From the NCBI GenBank assembly GCA_000824825.2, contig LM655246.1:22468-86467 (forward strand): a DNA stretch of 64,000 nt. The letters are read 5' to 3'. The position numbers and the translations under genes were made by a program. The stretch comes from Mesorhizobium sp. ORS 3324. Its GTDB lineage: Bacteria; Pseudomonadota; Alphaproteobacteria; Rhizobiales; Rhizobiaceae. Below the pieces are notes generated by a model. That model made no database searches, was not told the DNA's origin, and saw only the letters and a list, made by a program, of their open reading frames with translations. The stretch's first letter is position 1. Each line of letters begins with the position of its first letter. Positions 25,985-34,175 of this stretch are shown here, one piece after another.

Positions 25985-27745
25985 ATGCCAAATGCAGCGG
26001 AAATTCTTGTCGATACCCTGATTGACTGGAAAGTCGAGGTCGTATTCGGCCTGCCCGGCGATGGCATCAACGGCGTCATGGAGGCTCTGCGCAGACGCCG
26101 GGACAGAATTTCCTTCGTCCAGGTACGCCATGAGGAATCCGCAGCATTCATGGCCTGCGCCTACGCCAAGTGGACCGGAAAGCTTGGCGTGTGCCTTGCC
26201 ACGTCCGGACCCGGTGGCGCCCACCTTCTGACCGGGCTCTACGACGCCAAGCTCGATCAGGCGCCGGTGCTCGCAATTACCGGGATGCAGTTCCACGATC
26301 TGATCGAGACGTTCACCCAGCAGGATGTCGACTTGACCCGTGTCTTCAACGATGTCGCTGTCTATAACGTGCAGGTCTCGGACGCAGCGCATATGGAGAA
26401 TGTGGCAAGTCTTGCCTGCCGCACCGCGCTCGCCCGTAAGGGCGTCGCCCATCTTTCGATCGCCAGCGACATCCAGGAGCAGCCTTCCGATGCGGCCAAG
26501 CGCTCGAAGCGCAACCGTCCGGCGCATACGCCGCAGGACATGTTTGTTGCTCATTGCGTCGCCGACGACCAGGAATTGGACAAGGCGGCGGCCATCCTGA
26601 ACGGCGCCAAACGCGTGGCTGTTCTCGCCGGACGCGGCGCCATTGGTGCTGCGAGCGAACTCGAGCAAACCGCAGGATTGCTGCAGGCGCCCATCATCAA
26701 GGCGCTGCTCGGCAAGGCCGTGCTCCCCGACGACCATCCCTACACCACCGGCGGCATCGGGATTTTGGGGACCTTGCCATCGCAGGATGCGATGGAGACA
26801 TGCGACGCCATTCTCATCGTCGGCTCGACCTTCCCCTACATCGAATATTATCCAAAGCCGGGGCAGGCGCGCGGCGTCCAGATAGACTGCGATGCGCAGC
26901 GTATCGGTTTGCGGTTCCCGGTCGAGGCCGGCCTGGTTGGTGATGCAGCCGAAACGCTTCATGCACTTAATCGCAGGCTTAAGCCGAAAGCCGACGGCAC
27001 CTTCCTCGCCACGGCGCGTACCGCCATGCAGGAATGGCGAAAGATGATGCGCCAGTCGGAGGACGGCGAAGGCCATCCGCTCAAGCCGCAACTGATCGCC
27101 CGCGCATTCGGCGAACGGCTGGCCGACAATACGATATTGGCCACGGATTCCGGTCAGAATACGGAACTTGCCGCGCGCCATGTCGACCTCCGCGAAGGCC
27201 AGGCCTTCGGCGTCTCCGGCGCACTAGCCTCCATGGCCTGCGGCCTGAGCTATGCGATCGCCGCCGGGATTGCGTTTCCAGGCCGGCCGATCGCTGCAAT
27301 TGTCGGCGACGGCGGGTTCGCCATGCAGCTCGGCGAATTCTCGACAGCCGTGCGCTATGGCATTCCGCTGAAGCTGCTGGTCATCAAGAACAACATGCTG
27401 AACCAGATCGCCTGGGAGCAGATGATGTTTCTTGGCAATCCGCAATTCGGCTGCGAATTGCAGCCGATCGATTTTGCCAAGGCTGCCGAGGCGATGGGCG
27501 GCAAAGGCTTCAGCATCGAGCGGGCCGACGAGGTCGAGCGCATTCTCGACGAAGCCTTCGCCGCCGACGGGCCGGTCGTGATACAGGCGCTCGTGGATGC
27601 CTACGAGCCGATGATGCCGCCCAAAATGCCGCCTGATTACGCCAAGAACTTCCGCAAAGCATTACCGCAGACCGCGGGACGCAAACGGATAGAGGAGAAC
27701 CTCGCGCGGGAGCCGGCCAAGACGATGATGGAGGCCAAGCGGTAA
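25985..27745 (+). CDS. Thiamine-pyrophosphate enzyme (pyruvate oxidase/acetolactate synthase family)
   Basis: 586 aa with the three-domain layout of the family. The Pyr domain has the catalytic glutamate in VRHEESAAFMA. A central FAD/NAD-like domain carries VLAGRGAIGAASELE. The PP domain has VGDGGFAMQLGEF and the KNN that closes the TPP-binding motif. It is close to the stress-linked 'thiamine pyrophosphate-requiring' group near pyruvate oxidase; pyruvate is the likeliest substrate but not proven. Start 25985 (MPNAAEILVDTL) has AGCGGAG and an EcfG promoter. Confidence 0.87.
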   Translation: MPNAAEILVDTLIDWKVEVVFGLPGDGINGVMEALRRRRDRISFVQVRHEESAAFMACAYAKWTGKLGVCLATSGPGGAHLLTGLYDAKLDQAPVLAITGMQFHDLIETFTQQDVDLTRVFNDVAVYNVQVSDAAHMENVASLACRTALARKGVAHLSIASDIQEQPSDAAKRSKRNRPAHTPQDMFVAHCVADDQELDKAAAILNGAKRVAVLAGRGAIGAASELEQTAGLLQAPIIKALLGKAVLPDDHPYTTGGIGILGTLPSQDAMETCDAILIVGSTFPYIEYYPKPGQARGVQIDCDAQRIGLRFPVEAGLVGDAAETLHALNRRLKPKADGTFLATARTAMQEWRKMMRQSEDGEGHPLKPQLIARAFGERLADNTILATDSGQNTELAARHVDLREGQAFGVSGALASMACGLSYAIAAGIAFPGRPIAAIVGDGGFAMQLGEFSTAVRYGIPLKLLVIKNNMLNQIAWEQMMFLGNPQFGCELQPIDFAKAAEAMGGKGFSIERADEVERILDEAFAADGPVVIQALVDAYEPMMPPKMPPDYAKNFRKALPQTAGRKRIEENLAREPAKTMMEAKR

Positions 27746-28208
27746 GCTGCCGCAAACCCTACAGCGTGCACTTCCTTGATATCTACAACTTCAGGGGCTC
27801 CATCGCCGCAGTTCTGGAATATCTCCCGCGTCGACCCGCGGGCGCCAAGCATTGCCCGCGAGCGCTATGGCTGCCTGACTCCGTGGCAGCATCTCCACCT
27901 ATGGCAGGGCGGCGCTCACCGCAGGCTATCCGGCAATGCGAGGAGGCGGTGCTGCAGCAGTGCCGGGATATGCTGGCGAGGCAGTTCGATGACGCCGGCG
28001 GGCAACGCAGCGAGCTCTTCGATGCCGCGCTCGTCTGGTCCGGTGAAACCACCGGCGTGACGCCGCTCGGGTCGCAGCACGCGACGAGCGGTGTCTCGGA
28101 CACCTATCCATTCGCAGTGTAGGCAATGGATGGATGCGATCTCAGTCTGATGCGGAACCTTCGGCGCGCGTCAGGGTTCGTGCAGCATGGAAAGAGTGAG
28201 GAATGGCC
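27746..28208. other. Intergenic stretch, no supported gene
   Basis: About 460 bases. Open frames exist on both strands (for example 27766-28122 plus), but none has a ribosome site, known domain or family resemblance. The only clear element is the EcfG-type promoter at its 3' end. Confidence 0.5.
28154..28178 (+). promoter_or_regulatory. EcfG-type promoter for the 67-aa protein
   Basis: Exact GGAAC-N17-GTT, 30 bases before the ATG at 28209. Confidence 0.7.
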
Positions 28209-28412
28209 ATGGCAGGAAACCGACATCCCAAGTCTAAAAAGCCCAGCGATGCCGATATTGGCACCAATCCCGGCATCGGTAGTTCCAAGGGCACGATCAA
28301 GGAAGGCGATGAATTAGAACAGGGTGACAATACGGTCGAAGGCGATGTCGAGAACGACACATCCGAAGCTGGCGGGATCAATCCAAGGCAGAAGGTGCGG
28401 ACGAACAAGTGA
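28209..28412 (+). CDS. Small disordered hydrophilic protein
   Basis: 67 aa, Gly/Asp/Glu/Lys-rich, no hydrophobic segment: GNRHPKSKKPSDADIG near the start and GGINPRQKVRTNK at the end. GAGTGAGGA precedes two in-frame ATGs (28203, 28209); I prefer the second for spacing. Hydrophilin-like composition suggests a desiccation or osmotic role, which is inference. Confidence 0.68.
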   Translation: MAGNRHPKSKKPSDADIGTNPGIGSSKGTIKEGDELEQGDNTVEGDVENDTSEAGGINPRQKVRTNK

Positions 28413-28495
28413 TGCTCGCCCAGCCTGAAAGCCGTTATCCAATAAAGAAGGCCGCCTTGAGAAACTGGAACTGCGGCCCAGTGACGTGACTGCGC

Positions 28496-28873
28496 CTACA
28501 TTCCCCGATCGGGCACGTAGAGACAGAACGAATGCTGAGAGCTGGCGTCGCCGCCAGGCTTGCATTCGTGAAAATATTCGTCACGCGATCGCCTGATGCG
28601 ACGATCGCTATAAGGGATCAACTCTCCGGTTGAGAGTTGATACCCATACTTCGTCTCCCGCACATCCGATGGCGGCGCCTGGTAACAGTCGATGCCGGAG
28701 CAGCAGGAACTGTCGTATTGCCAGCCGGCCGGAGCTTGATGCGCAGACGCAGGACCGGAAACAAGCGCCATGGCAAAACCGATGATCAAGGGCAGCTCAG
28801 CGCAGCGACGAGAACCCAACTCGGCTGCCCTTTGCGAAGGATGTCTGGTTGACGCTGGAACTGTCCGGATCAT
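28496..28873 (-). CDS. Secreted cysteine-rich protein
   Basis: 125 aa. Signal peptide with an arginine-containing n-region and core LIIGFAMALVSGPASA, then a small domain starting WQYDSSCCSGIDC, with six cysteines and the ending SFCLYVPDRGM. It probably folds by disulfides in the periplasm. Such CC...DC proteins are widespread in Rhizobiales without known function. Start 28873 is set by the signal peptide; the frame is open to 28996 but runs through the promoter. Confidence 0.75.
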   Translation of the reverse strand: MIRTVPASTRHPSQRAAELGSRRCAELPLIIGFAMALVSGPASAHQAPAGWQYDSSCCSGIDCYQAPPSDVRETKYGYQLSTGELIPYSDRRIRRSRDEYFHECKPGGDASSQHSFCLYVPDRGM

Positions 28874-28967
28874 CGTCGGTCGACTGTAGCTGTCATAATG
28901 CCACTTAGCCCCAAAGATCTCTGAGGCACCGTCGCAATATCGGGATGTCCTGCGGCGGCTGTCATCT

Positions 28968-28992
28968 AACATTGAAGTCGATACTATGTTCC
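28968..28992 (-). promoter_or_regulatory. EcfG-type promoter for the secreted Cys-rich protein
   Basis: Minus-strand exact GGAAC-N17-GTT, 95 bases before the start at 28873. It sits 20 bases past the end of the next minus-strand gene. Confidence 0.68.
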
Positions 28993-29011
28993 ACACTCGC
29001 GTGTCTGCGCC

Positions 29012-29299
29012 TCAATCCTTGATATGGACGCCAGACTGGCGAATACCTTTAGTCGCCTTGGGATGTTTGGAACGCTTGGCGGCCGTCGCCGGACTGGACG
29101 TCGTCCTGCCCGCAGGGTTTTGGCCTTCGGATTGATGAGTCTTGTCTTCCACCTCACCCTGTTTGCGCGTGAGCCCAAATCGATTGCGAGGCTTTTGGTT
29201 GTTGGCCGCGGCCTGCGAGAACCGGTCCGAAGGATCCGGATCGGTGTTGGCCGGGTATTTCCTGGCGCCGGTCTCGCGGCGGTTCTCTTCATTGCCCAT
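29012..29299 (-). CDS. Small basic disordered protein
   Basis: 95 aa, Lys/Arg/Gln/Asn-rich, with patches such as NRRETGARKYPANTDPDPSD and KRSKHPKATKG. An excellent AAGGAGGAATC ribosome site precedes ATG 29299, and an exact EcfG promoter lies 24 bases upstream. No domain recognised; composition fits a stress-related nucleic-acid-associated or hydrophilin protein. Confidence 0.72.
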   Translation of the reverse strand: MGNEENRRETGARKYPANTDPDPSDRFSQAAANNQKPRNRFGLTRKQGEVEDKTHQSEGQNPAGRTTSSPATAAKRSKHPKATKGIRQSGVHIKD

Positions 29300-29322
29300 G
29301 ATTCCTCCTTGGTCTGAAGGTT

Positions 29323-29347
29323 AACAAGATCATCGCAAGAGCGTTCC
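29323..29347 (-). promoter_or_regulatory. EcfG-type promoter for the 95-aa basic protein
   Basis: Minus-strand exact GGAAC-N17-GTT. Confidence 0.72.
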
Positions 29348-29377
29348 CCAATGCGGGACAATCGGGGCCCGCCCGAT

Positions 29378-29402
29378 GGAACAAACGCCCGTTCACTCAA
29401 TT
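29378..29402 (+). promoter_or_regulatory. Variant EcfG-like promoter (ATT -10)
   Basis: GGAAC-N17-ATT, 21 bases before the ATG at 29424. Divergent from the exact site at 29323. Confidence 0.3.
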
Positions 29403-29423
29403 AGGCGCGAGGAGGCTGCAGCC

Positions 29424-29612
29424 ATGGACCAGACGCCGCGCCCCTCGAGGTTTGGAAGCGGAAGTACGGCTGCGGCAACAGCAACATTGACGGCCCAAGA
29501 GATCGAATCTGAAGGCTCGGAGGCCGAGCGCAGTCCGGTTGCACGGGATCCGACAGTCGGCGCAAGCCTCGGACACACATTCGAACCAGTCGGACGGCTA
29601 GCGGCCCTGTAG
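29424..29612 (+). CDS. Small Ala/Ser/Thr-rich protein, tentative
   Basis: 62 aa, no membrane segment. GAGGAGGCTGCAGCC precedes the ATG at 29424 (MDQTPRPSRF). It ends 14 bases before the small membrane protein that follows, consistent with a two-gene unit. No family recognised, and codon structure alone is not decisive. Confidence 0.45.
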   Translation: MDQTPRPSRFGSGSTAAATATLTAQEIESEGSEAERSPVARDPTVGASLGHTFEPVGRLAAL

Positions 29613-29626
29613 CGGAAGGACTCCCA

Positions 29627-29764
29627 ATGCCTCGCATCATTGCATGGGTTGCGATCGTCGCAATTATCCTTGCACTTATCGCCGCGTGGACTTGGGTCGG
29701 TCGAAACTCCGCGCATCCACCGGGCCAGCAGGCTCCGCCCCACGCGATCAATCAGAGCGGCTGA
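29627..29764 (+). CDS. 45-aa single-helix membrane protein
   Basis: Below normal gene-calling length. The helix IIAWVAIVAIILALIAAWTW is followed by a short Pro/Gln-rich tail ending HAINQSG. GGAAGGACTCCCA precedes the ATG. Follows the 62-aa frame by 14 bases; function unknown. Confidence 0.6.
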   Translation: MPRIIAWVAIVAIILALIAAWTWVGRNSAHPPGQQAPPHAINQSG

Positions 29765-29794
29765 GACGGGCCTCAACGCAACCCTGCCGCTTGC

Positions 29795-30397
29795 TCAGCG
29801 CGATGCTGTCGCGCCAGCCTTGTTTGCCCGGGCCTTGGGAGGCACGAACCGGCCGGAGTTGGCTCGCAGGCCTCTGAAGAGCTCCTCCAGGTAGGGTAGC
29901 AGTTCGAACAGCAGGATCACGCTCATGACCGTCGCTATGTAGGTCAGCGGCAGCTGCTGCTGTTTCCAGGCGAGGTCGAAGCGAGCCCTCTCAGGCCCAA
30001 CTGCGAACAGGGCCAGGAACTGGCCCCAATGCAACGAGATCACGCTGACAAGACCCATCAGCGGGATCATCTCGAGGAAACTGTGAACGTGCTGTTCGAT
30101 TGGACTTACGGTGCGTGCGGTGGTCGCATAGCGCACGTCCCATATGGCGGTCGCTTCATGGATGAGAAAAACGACCATCATCACGGCGATGATCAAGGAG
30201 TTGACCTCCAGGAACATTGCCGCAAGGAGCGCAATGCCGACTTCGAAAAACATCAAAAGATGGATCAGCGATTCTTTCGCGCCAGTCGTGGATTCGATGT
30301 GGCTCGCGCGATGGCAGAGCCAGTCGGCAAATCCGGCAATCAGCCAGACGGGTAGGACGAAGTACATGAGGATCAGCACCATCGGATCATTCAGCAT
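29795..30397 (-). CDS. Polytopic membrane protein with conserved histidines
   Basis: 200 aa with about five hydrophobic segments. Histidine-bearing stretches (WLCHRASHIE, ESLIHLLMFFE, FLIHEATAIWD, IEQHVHSFLE) lie near helix ends, recalling the diiron membrane hydroxylase/desaturase pattern, but the spacing does not match a family I know. C-terminus basic. No partner gene or EcfG motif seen. Start ATG 30397 is the first in frame. Confidence 0.75.
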   Translation of the reverse strand: MLNDPMVLILMYFVLPVWLIAGFADWLCHRASHIESTTGAKESLIHLLMFFEVGIALLAAMFLEVNSLIIAVMMVVFLIHEATAIWDVRYATTARTVSPIEQHVHSFLEMIPLMGLVSVISLHWGQFLALFAVGPERARFDLAWKQQQLPLTYIATVMSVILLFELLPYLEELFRGLRANSGRFVPPKARANKAGATASR

Positions 30398-30552
30398 TGC
30401 GCAGTGCTCCGGCCCTGACCTGTTTGCATTCTTTGCATCCTGGTTGAGATTTCTCAGGCAGCGCGCTTCCGCGGATCAATATGCTGGATCAACGTTGCGG
30501 GCACCGCCGGCGGCTATTGCAACAGCCGCGCAGGGAACGATTAAGATGCAAC

Positions 30553-30978
30553 TCACTGCATGAACCGACTTCTCAGCCAGGCAAGAATACGATTGCCGGT
30601 GACAATCCTGCGGACTCGTCCAGCGGCCCAGCCGGCCTGCATGGTCGCGCCGGCGTGGCAGCTGCAGACGATTTCATGCAGTTGCCAGTCGGAGATTTGG
30701 AAGAAGCGTTTTGCTTCTCCATAGGTGTCGGATTGCAGGCCCGAAGCGCGCAGCAGCGGGTCTTCGAACGCCACAGTGATTGGCGATCCGGCCGCCCGTG
30801 CTTGTTCGCGCATTCCCGGATAAAGATACTCAGTGCCGGTGAGCGCGGACAGGCAGCGCATTGGATTGCGCTCGAGCAGTTCTGCCCACCTCTCTATCTT
30901 TTGGGTCCTTGTCGCGAGCGGCGTAAGCGGCCTGACATCCGCGACTGAGTGCAATTGTTCGAGTGTCTGATGCTTCAT
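30553..30978 (-). CDS. Hypothetical protein with C-terminal amphipathic segment
   Basis: 141 aa, mostly helical. Central FEDPLLRASGLQSDTYGEAK and the CSCHAGATMQAG part (which has no CxxCH spacing) are its clearest features. It ends in a basic helix. Start 30978 (MKHQTLEQLH) has GGGAG upstream; an exact EcfG promoter at 31116 drives it across about 138 bases. No family recognised. Confidence 0.68.
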   Translation of the reverse strand: MKHQTLEQLHSVADVRPLTPLATRTQKIERWAELLERNPMRCLSALTGTEYLYPGMREQARAAGSPITVAFEDPLLRASGLQSDTYGEAKRFFQISDWQLHEIVCSCHAGATMQAGWAAGRVRRIVTGNRILAWLRSRFMQ

Positions 30979-31115
30979 TGCTGGGCTCCCGTCCATCATT
31001 GTCTGACCGGCTTGTCCTGACGAGGTCGGCAGGCCCGCGTTGGAAGATGGCGTGGACCGATCAGTATTGCCTTCCGATCTTCGGCAAGCGCCGATGCGGC
31101 GTCTGCATCAACTCG

Positions 31116-31140
31116 AACTGGTAACGGTCTTCTATGTTCC
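31116..31140 (-). promoter_or_regulatory. EcfG-type promoter for the 141-aa protein
   Basis: Minus-strand exact GGAAC-N17-GTT; the only strong signal upstream of 30978. Confidence 0.65.
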
Positions 31141-31897
31141 CGAAGAACCGGAAATTTATGTTGCGTCCCAAGCTTGCGATTGCACTTTCATGGGGGCACG
31201 GCGCGGGCGTCGTCTGGATCCCAGTTGCAAAGCGCCCCCCTGATACTGCTCGGCCAAGGCAACGTAGCAGGTCTTGTCCGGTCACGATCTCGGTGTCCTC
31301 AAAATGAGCTGGGCAAGAAAAACTTGCAGGCAATATAAGCGGCCTGCCTCTGAGATGCGGATTGCATGCCCGACCCGTAAAAGAGTGGGCGATTGCCGGC
31401 ATTTGTCTAGCTCTTCCGGCGGCGGGCCTTCGTGCTTTGCCGCTCGGGAAAGCGAAGCACTCCTTTTTGCGGCGCCCTGTCGACATTGCCGACCGGGTTG
31501 GGACCAGCCTGGACGAGGCCGTCATCTCGGGCTCGTCGAAGTGGCACCACTCCCGGCCCAGCCGAAGCAAAACGCGCTTTGAGCAGGCGGGCAAGCTTGG
31601 GGTGCAGCCCATCGCCTCTGGGGGCCGCCAGCATATCCAATGATAGGAAGGGGAGCATCATATGCCCTTTCTTTGCCAGTGCAGCTCGCGGTCCTCATTG
31701 CGCCGCCGCTTTTTTTCATTTCGCCTCATCAGTGCCCGGCCATCTTCGAATAATGAAGTTAAAAGCTGGCCCAATCGGAAAGGTTCCGACCGCGCTCAAC
31801 ATCCTCACCAGCGATAGCGGCCGGCATGCACGCAACCGAGTTCGAGCATGGTAGCGTTGCCTTCATGGTCAAAGCTTCCTGCTGGAAGTTTCCGGAT

Positions 31898-31922
31898 GGA
31901 ACAGCAAGGCCGCATAGATGTT
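31898..31922 (+). promoter_or_regulatory. EcfG-type promoter for the 106-aa membrane protein
   Basis: Exact GGAAC-N17-GTT, ending 21 bases before the chosen ATG at 31944. It rules out the longer frame from 31848. Confidence 0.7.
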
Positions 31923-31943
31923 TGGTTGCCAAGGAGCTTTCCG

Positions 31944-32264
31944 ATGTGGCCAAAGAGCAAGCGAACACCTGCCGAGGATCGAGGCGAAATCCAGTCAGGA
32001 ATGACCCAAGACAAGACGCCCGGTTTTGATCCGGCAGCCGCGCCCCAGGAAACCGATGCCGAGGCAGGGGATTTTGCAAGTTCCGCCCGCCCCGCATCTC
32101 GGCATCAATCAAGTTTTCCCAATCAGGCGAGTTTCGCCAACGCCATGCGGCGCCCCGAGAATGCGTCCGGCCTTCAGCCGAGCAGGAATGGACCGGTACT
32201 GGTGATTGCAGCGTTCGTGGGCCTGGCGGCCATCGCTTTCCTGCTTGCAGCCCTGCTCGGTTAA
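31944..32264 (+). CDS. Small tail-anchored membrane protein
   Basis: 106 aa: a disordered hydrophilic N-terminal 80 residues, then a single C-terminal helix (GPVLVIAAFVGLAAIAFLLA). The layout is that of a tail-anchored protein. AAGGAGCTTTCCG precedes ATG 31944 (MWPKSKRTPAED) and the EcfG promoter fits a short leader. An internal ATG at 32001 is possible. Confidence 0.7.
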   Translation: MWPKSKRTPAEDRGEIQSGMTQDKTPGFDPAAAPQETDAEAGDFASSARPASRHQSSFPNQASFANAMRRPENASGLQPSRNGPVLVIAAFVGLAAIAFLLAALLG

Positions 32265-32358
32265 TATGCGTGGAGGCGGCTCGTCAAAGGATGTGACGCA
32301 CCAACGCTGGAATGTCTGTCATGCATGCAAGCTTGTTAGCTCAGGAAGGCGATTTTCG

Positions 32359-32496
32359 ATGCCAACATTGAAATGGCTTCTTCGCCGTCTGTGGCGACCC
32401 AAAGTCCAGCCGGCGGCTGATCCCTCGCCGGTGGAAGCAATCGTGTGCCTGTTGCGTGAAACCAAGCAACAGGAGTTACACGACGATAGCGCGTAG
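32359..32496 (+). CDS. Tiny basic protein, tentative
   Basis: 45 aa. Basic start MPTLKWLLRRLWRPKVQP, acidic end. AGGAAGG lies about ten bases before the ATG. The amphipathic N-terminus could bind membranes. The support is ribosome site plus composition only. Confidence 0.42.
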   Translation: MPTLKWLLRRLWRPKVQPAADPSPVEAIVCLLRETKQQELHDDSA

Positions 32497-32527
32497 AGAC
32501 TTTGGATCCAGTTTTGCCACAGCGTCC

Positions 32528-32552
32528 GGAACAACGGCCGGCCGGGCAAGTT
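32528..32552 (+). promoter_or_regulatory. EcfG-type promoter for the 76-aa basic protein
   Basis: Exact GGAAC-N17-GTT, 37 bases before the GTG at 32590. Confidence 0.7.
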
Positions 32553-32589
32553 GGGCGTAGCTCCAACGATCAATGGTTCTGGAAAGACC

Positions 32590-32820
32590 GTGACTGAGCG
32601 GAAGATCGACAAAGACAGACGTGAGCGCACATCGGCTGCGGCGCGCGAGTTGCTGGAAGCAGAACGACTGACGCGCCAGGCAAAGACGGCTCGGCTGCGG
32701 GAACAACGTCTGACTGCGACGCCGGCGACAAATGTAGCCTCTCCCTCAGCACCGCGCCCTTCCGCGGTCAGATCTAAACCGCGGCCAAAAAAGAAACGAA
32801 AAACAATAGATATCAGCTAG
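32590..32820 (+). CDS. Small basic coiled-coil-like protein
   Basis: 76 aa from GTG 32590, with GGAAAG just upstream. A charged helix (VTERKIDKDRRERTSAAARE continuing through LLEAERLTRQAKTARLREQRL) is followed by a Pro/Ser/Lys tail ending KKKRKTIDIS. I recognise the helix as a recurrent short Rhizobiales protein without known function. Convergent with the DUF3606 gene, overlapping it by 4 bases. Confidence 0.68.
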   Translation: MTERKIDKDRRERTSAAARELLEAERLTRQAKTARLREQRLTATPATNVASPSAPRPSAVRSKPRPKKKRKTIDIS

Positions 32821-33143
32821 CGCCTGGCCCCGATCGGTGCAGGCCGCATCTGGCAAGGCTCTCGGCAAGGAAAATCAGTCCGATCCGGTCGTCTTGCCCA
32901 GATCGATGGGGTGGCCTGTTGACGTGCCCGCCTTGTCACTTTGTCAGCCGCGCTGGCGTCCCGATTGCCGGACCCCCTCAGTGCCATCGCCGCTTCGCTC
33001 AAAGCGGTTCGGTCGTTCCCATGCTCCGCGATGAGCAGTTTCACCTCCTCGATGGTGACCCCGTTCTGACGCGCGAAATGCTCGATCTCGTGGTCTTCCA
33101 CGACAGTTGGCGCATCTCGGTTCTTGCCTGTGCTGCTCGCCAC
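32817..33143 (-). CDS. DUF3606-type protein with C-terminal extension
   Basis: 108 aa. Residues 18-55 (IEHFARQNGVTIEEVKLLIA continuing to LRGSG) form the helical DUF3606 motif, widespread in rhizobial stress regulons. The remaining 50 residues are basic and unlike the family; they could result from loss of an earlier stop, since the usual DUF3606 protein is about 60 aa. It lies just after Ku2 in the same direction. Confidence 0.72.
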   Translation of the reverse strand: MASSTGKNRDAPTVVEDHEIEHFARQNGVTIEEVKLLIAEHGNDRTALSEAAMALRGSGNRDASAADKVTRRARQQATPSIWARRPDRTDFPCREPCQMRPAPIGARR

Positions 33144-33200
33144 CTCGATCCTCGAACGGCATTTTGACCAAGTGCAACGCCTTGGCGCGTAGGCCAGTAC

Positions 33201-34067
33201 CTATGCCGATTTGCGCCTGGACGTAGGAGTCTTGGTCTTTTTTCGCTTCGGCGGGCCTTTTGGCTTCGGGGACCTGCGTTTGCCTCCAGCTTCCGCATTG
33301 AGGCTCTTCTTCAGCGCATCGAACAAATTGACCACATTGGACGGCTTAGGTTCCGCCTTGGCCTTTGGCGCCTTCCTGCCGGCCTTCTTGGCGCGAACCA
33401 GTTCCAGCAGCGCCTCCTGGTACCTGTCACGGAACTCGGTCGGGTCGAACGTGCCCTTCTTCTCGTCGATGATGTGTTCGGCGAGGTCGATCATCTCGCC
33501 ATCGGGCTTGCCCGCCCTGATATCAGCAAAGACGTGGTCGGCCCCCCGCACGGTGTCCGCGTAACGCAACGTTGTCAGCATCATACCCTTGCCATGCGGC
33601 TCGATGACAACCGGGCGTTCCCTTTGATAGAGCACGATGCGCGCGAGCCCGGCCATCTTCTTTGCGGCCAGCGCATCGCGTATTACGGCAAAAGCTTCTT
33701 GCGATACCTTGTCGGCCGGCGTCACGTAGTAAGGCGTATCGAGATAGATCTGCCCAATTGAGGATTTGTCGGCAAAGCCCTCGAGGTCGAGCGTGTGTGA
33801 TGACTCGACCTGCACAGCCTCGATGTCTTCCTCTTCGATGAAGATGAACTCGTCCTTGGCGACTTCATAGCCCCTGACTTCGTCGTCCTCATCCAGTGGC
33901 TTGCCGCTCTTGGCATCGACATAGACGCGTCGGACCCTGTTGCCGGTCTTGCGGTTGAGGACGTGGAAGGAAATCTTCTCGGCGTTGGTCACTGCGTTCG
34001 TCAATTCAACGGCGCAATTGACCAGTGAGAGCTTGAGATAGCCGTTCCAGGCGGGCCGCGGCGCCAT
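33201..34067 (-). CDS. ku: Ku protein (second copy), non-homologous end joining
   Basis: 288 aa Ku paralogue. Family segments: PRPAWNGYLKLSLVNCAVEL at the start, YYVTPADKVSQEAFAVIRDA in the middle, LYQRERPVVIEPHGKGM after it. The C-terminus is very basic (KRKKTKTPTSRRKSA), a DNA-binding tail. It differs clearly from Ku1, so a Ku1/Ku2 heterodimer is possible, as described for Sinorhizobium Ku sets. Start 34067; candidate N18 EcfG promoter at 34100. Confidence 0.93.
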   Translation of the reverse strand: MAPRPAWNGYLKLSLVNCAVELTNAVTNAEKISFHVLNRKTGNRVRRVYVDAKSGKPLDEDDEVRGYEVAKDEFIFIEEEDIEAVQVESSHTLDLEGFADKSSIGQIYLDTPYYVTPADKVSQEAFAVIRDALAAKKMAGLARIVLYQRERPVVIEPHGKGMMLTTLRYADTVRGADHVFADIRAGKPDGEMIDLAEHIIDEKKGTFDPTEFRDRYQEALLELVRAKKAGRKAPKAKAEPKPSNVVNLFDALKKSLNAEAGGKRRSPKPKGPPKRKKTKTPTSRRKSA

Positions 34068-34099
34068 TGCGATCTCCCTGGTGATAAGAATATAGCCGC

Positions 34100-34125
34100 A
34101 ACGGCGAACGCGCCGCTTCGGTTCC
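34100..34125 (-). promoter_or_regulatory. Candidate EcfG promoter for Ku2
   Basis: Minus-strand GGAAC-N18-GTT (N17-CGTT), 33 bases upstream of the start at 34067. Confidence 0.48.
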
Positions 34126-34175
34126 GATGCCGGGAACCGGCCAGGGGCGCCGGCTTCAACCGATTTGAGGTGATG

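Larger units (their letters stand above)
30979..31943. other. Long gene-poor interval with two opposed EcfG promoters
   Basis: About 965 bases between a minus-strand and a plus-strand gene. Open frames such as 31061-31612 (minus) and 31432-31854 (plus) have no ribosome site, known motif or promoter. The supported signals are the minus-strand promoter at 31116-31140 and the plus-strand promoter at 31898-31922. Confidence 0.5.

Noticed and set aside
25916..27181. A 421-codon minus-strand frame antisense to the TPP enzyme
   Set aside because: The plus strand carries the complete TPP-binding motif and an EcfG promoter; the antisense frame shows no domain.
27766..28122. 118-codon plus-strand frame after the TPP enzyme
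   Set aside because: No start signal; overlapping frames on both strands are equally open, so coding cannot be argued.
31061..31612. 183-codon minus-strand frame in the gene-poor interval
   Set aside because: No ribosome site, no hydrophobic core or motif, and the EcfG promoter at 31116 lies inside it.
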